A stretch of DNA of 6,089 bases. Origin: an uncultured Actinomycetes bacterium. GTDB lineage: Bacteria; Actinomycetota; Actinomycetes; Nanopelagicales; Nanopelagicaceae. Location of the stretch: assembly GCA_903932695.1 (NCBI GenBank), contig CAIZGZ010000026.1, forward strand, positions 1-6,089. The letters run 5' to 3'. Within the stretch, counting starts at the first letter, position 1. Every line of letters begins with the position of its first letter. Shown in pieces: positions 3,779-6,089 of this stretch. The translations under genes were made by a program, and so were the position numbers. The notes beneath the pieces are model-generated. The model saw only the letters and a program-made list of their open reading frames with translations. It was not told the origin of the DNA and did not search any database.

Positions 3779-6089
3779 TGCAATGATCGCTGCGATCTCT
3801 TCGTCGCGCGAAAGGTTCTCACGGTAAATAGTCTGACCATCGCCAACATAATGGAAGGCAGCCCGGATATTTTCGATCGGGATGTTATGTAATTTGGAGT
3901 AGGCAAGTCGGTACATCGCCAGCTGGATCGATGCGCTTGCTAGCTCTTGATCTGATTTCACTCGACCGGTCTTCCAGTCAATAACTTCGTACTGATCACC
4001 CTCACGATAGATCGCATCGATCCGACCACGGAGAACAACCCCATGGATCACTGTTTCAAAGCCCGCCTCCACCTCATAAGGTGTGCGATTGGCCCACGGA
4101 CTAGCGAGCCACTTCTCTTGCAACTCCTTAAGAGGTAGATCGTTCTCGGGGTTGAGTTCAAAGATCTCATCATCAAAGAGTGTGTTGACAGCGAAGCGTC
4201 GTTCGAGCCAGAGGTGAAATTCGGTACCACGCTTGGCGTAAGTATCAATATGACGAGGCATCGGACGACGAATCGCAAGTGCCAGCGCTGCTGGATCTTC
4301 TTCAAGAGCAATCAAGGTTGAGACGGAGAGTCGTTGTGGCAGATAGACCTTGGTATATCGCTCGCGGCTTCTCAGTTCTTGGATCAACGCTCTCGCATCA
4401 TCCAAAAGTTCGGAGTCAGCCGGCGTCAGGTTGATGGGAGTTGGTGAATTGAGATCAAGCGGTCTTGCGCTACGCACTCGCTGCGCACTTGCTCGCACCT
4501 CTTGCGCTCGTAGGTTCTGTTGTGGCCAGGTAGCGCTACGAGGTTCGATCAGATCTGGGTTCTCCGCTGGAACCTGCTCAGGTAGCGAGATTAACTCGGG
4601 AGCGCCGTTCTGCAGGTAGTCGTGAGCAAGGGTGAAGAGTTCGCTCTGAGCAAGTGCGCTCGATCCATCGCGGAAGTAGGTAGCGCTCAAGAAGAGATGC
4701 GTCTTTGCGCGAGTGAAGGCGACGTAACCGAGTCGCAACTCTTCAAAGCGCTTCTTGAGATTCCACTCTTTCTCAAAGGCATCGATCGCCTTTTTAACAT
4801 CAGTAGGAGTTGCTGCATCACTTGGTGGAAACTCAAAATCGTGGAATTGCAGGCGATCTCCGCGGAGTGCGATCGGGAGTGAACCGGCATATTTAAGCCA
4901 CGAGTTAGATTTTCCCTTGTTGGGAAATACATCTTCGATTAAACCTGGGATCGCAACAACATCCCACTCAGCGCCCTTGGAGTTGTGGATGGTGAGAATC
5001 TGGACGGCATCGTGAGAGGTAGTGATCTGTGCTGGTTTGAGTCCACCTTCGCGCTCTTCGGCGGTCTCGATCCATTGCAAGAAACTGGCGAGATTGGCGC
5101 CGGTACGACCAAAGGTTGCCGCCTCATCCAAGAATTTATCGACATGCCTGCGGCCAAGTTCGTTGCCGTCACGGACCAGCAGTTCGGTATCGAGTCGGAG
5201 AAAACGCTCGGCGGCGATGATGATGTCGGTAAGCGAACCATGGGCTTCGCGTCTAAAAGCTGTGAGCTCGTCGCGGAGTTGGATGAGGCGAGCGAGACCT
5301 TCGGATGAGAAGTCGCTTGGGTTGGCGAGATCGATATATTCCAAAGCTTCAATAATGGAACCCGTAGCGAAGTCATCAGACTCTAAGATCGATTGATCGC
5401 CGCTCTCAATGATCTCTTCCAGGCGAGTAGCACGATCGGATTGCGATGCACGCGCAATCTCTCGAGAGTATTTGCCGAGCGCTGCCAGATCCTTCGCCCC
5501 GAGCGCTACCCGTGGCCCAAGTAAGAGGCGAGCGAGTGATGTGCCGGAATCGGGGTAAGTGATCGTTCGAAGCAGCGCCAGAATATCTGCGATCTCTGGC
5601 AGATGAATAAGACCACTGATCCCCACGACTTCGGTCTTAATTCCTCGAGCTCGTAGTGCAGCTTCAATGGCGGGGATATAACTCTTGACACGAAGGAGAA
5701 CAGCGAAGGTGCTCCGTTTTTCGATTGGTGTCGCAAGTCGTTCTGGTGCAAACCAGAGCTCTTTAAAGTTCTCAGCAATAGCCTCGGCCTCATCGTTCAG
5801 CGTCACGTAAAGTCCGCACCGAACCTCACCTCTTCCAGCACCTGGCCGCGCTGTTAGCGCTTTCACACCGTTGCTTGCGCCAGAGATCGCCGCAGTATGT
5901 TCGACAACGGCGTTCGCGAGCTCAAGAATCCGTTGATCATTGCGCCAGGTTGTCAGTAGATCAAAGTGCGACGTCTCTCCTGCAAAATGGGAGTCGAAGG
6001 TCTCCAGCGTTGCGGCCGAAGCGCCGCGCCAGCCATAAATAGCTTGGTTTGGGTCGCCTACTGCCGTGACATGGTGGCCACTCTCGTCG
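3752..6089 (-). CDS. adnB: AdnB-like helicase-nuclease subunit, N-terminus outside window
   Basis: This is the AdnB-type subunit of the AdnAB double-strand-break resection motor-nuclease, the actinobacterial counterpart of RecBCD/AddAB. 778 residues are visible and the reading frame is open to the window edge. Walker A and Walker B therefore lie outside. Counting from the edge: motif III VGDPNQAIYGWRGAS (10-24), motif IV TTWRND (46-51, Arg49), motif V LTIHNSKGAEWD (365-376) and motif VI RLGYVAFTRAK (452-462). After a linker comes a RecB-type nuclease domain: SVSTLIALEEDP (588-599), GTEFHLWLE with His625, GRIDAIY with Asp691, VIDWKTG with Asp704 and Lys706, and QLAMYRLAY with Gln722 and Tyr726. 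The nuclease therefore looks active. There is only one cysteine in the visible part, so no Fe-S staple of the AddB kind. A GTG at 5864-5866 could be mistaken for the start, but motifs III and IV continue upstream of it. AdnA is expected upstream, beyond the right edge. The TAG stop lies inside the EEP gene on the other strand. Mycobacterial AdnB has about 1100 residues, so roughly 300 are missing here. Confidence 0.9.
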   Translation of the reverse strand, partial: DESGHHVTAVGDPNQAIYGWRGASAATLETFDSHFAGETSHFDLLTTWRNDQRILELANAVVEHTAAISGASNGVKALTARPGAGRGEVRCGLYVTLNDEAEAIAENFKELWFAPERLATPIEKRSTFAVLLRVKSYIPAIEAALRARGIKTEVVGISGLIHLPEIADILALLRTITYPDSGTSLARLLLGPRVALGAKDLAALGKYSREIARASQSDRATRLEEIIESGDQSILESDDFATGSIIEALEYIDLANPSDFSSEGLARLIQLRDELTAFRREAHGSLTDIIIAAERFLRLDTELLVRDGNELGRRHVDKFLDEAATFGRTGANLASFLQWIETAEEREGGLKPAQITTSHDAVQILTIHNSKGAEWDVVAIPGLIEDVFPNKGKSNSWLKYAGSLPIALRGDRLQFHDFEFPPSDAATPTDVKKAIDAFEKEWNLKKRFEELRLGYVAFTRAKTHLFLSATYFRDGSSALAQSELFTLAHDYLQNGAPELISLPEQVPAENPDLIEPRSATWPQQNLRAQEVRASAQRVRSARPLDLNSPTPINLTPADSELLDDARALIQELRSRERYTKVYLPQRLSVSTLIALEEDPAALALAIRRPMPRHIDTYAKRGTEFHLWLERRFAVNTLFDDEIFELNPENDLPLKELQEKWLASPWANRTPYEVEAGFETVIHGVVLRGRIDAIYREGDQYEVIDWKTGRVKSDQELASASIQLAMYRLAYSKLHNIPIENIRAAFHYVGDGQTIYRENLSRDEEIAAIIASVEIESDR

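Noticed and set aside
4939..5376. 145-codon minus-strand frame and 107/124-codon plus-strand frames inside adnB
   Set aside because: They overlap the adnB helicase 2A/2B coding sequence, where motif order and length are as expected; the alternative products are Ser/Arg-rich without domain features.
3752..5866. adnB starting at the GTG at 5864-5866
   Set aside because: The frame stays open to position 6089 and upstream codons encode helicase motifs III (VGDPNQAIYGWRG) and IV (TTWRND), so the real start is outside the window.
1..6089. Mobile element, CRISPR array, toxin-antitoxin or defence island
   Set aside because: There are no transposase, integrase or Cas motifs, no regularly spaced long repeats, and no terminal inverted repeats; the gene order is a conserved chromosomal repair neighbourhood.

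Overview
The window reads as chromosomal DNA from an actinobacterium. The order adnB-like helicase-nuclease, then nudC, then uvrD2, all on the minus strand, matches the mycobacterial Rv3201c–Rv3199c–Rv3198c neighbourhood (known from family knowledge; no search was run). Base composition is only moderately GC-rich, near 50% by eye. Genes are tightly packed with 4-bp and 27-bp overlaps and a 28-bp divergent gap. This suggests a streamlined, lower-GC actinobacterium such as a freshwater planktonic lineage. That placement is inference.

Layout, left to right. Positions 1-84 hold a short 13-bp-period repeat and a convincing minus-strand intrinsic terminator. Positions 115-318 (minus) hold a probable small Ala/His/Tyr-rich gene of unknown function with a good Shine-Dalgarno and its own possible promoter. 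Positions 386-2056 (minus) encode a compact UvrD2-type superfamily 1 helicase without the usual C-terminal Cys4 and HRDC region. Positions 2053-2970 (minus) encode NudC, an NAD(H) pyrophosphatase/NAD-RNA decapping-type Nudix enzyme, coupled to uvrD2 by an ATGA stop/start overlap. Positions 2971-2998 are a 28-bp divergent promoter region that appears to serve leaderless or almost leaderless transcripts in both directions. Positions 2999-3778 (plus) encode an endonuclease/exonuclease/phosphatase (EEP) family enzyme. Positions 3752-6089 (minus) hold most of an AdnB-like helicase with a C-terminal RecB-type nuclease; its N-terminus lies beyond the right edge.

Functionally this is mainly a DNA repair and nucleotide-housekeeping locus. 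AdnB would resect double-strand breaks together with AdnA, which is expected just outside the right edge. UvrD2 is an accessory repair helicase. NudC handles NAD(H) and NAD-capped RNA. The EEP enzyme is the odd one out, since it sits on the opposite strand and splits the adnB/nudC/uvrD2 series. I see no phage, transposon, CRISPR, toxin-antitoxin or clearly new defence system. The most interesting signals are the antisense-register 3' overlap of the EEP gene with adnB, the back-to-back leaderless promoters, the trimmed UvrD2, the unknown small gene before the terminator, and a roughly threefold excess of GATC that stops at the end of uvrD2.
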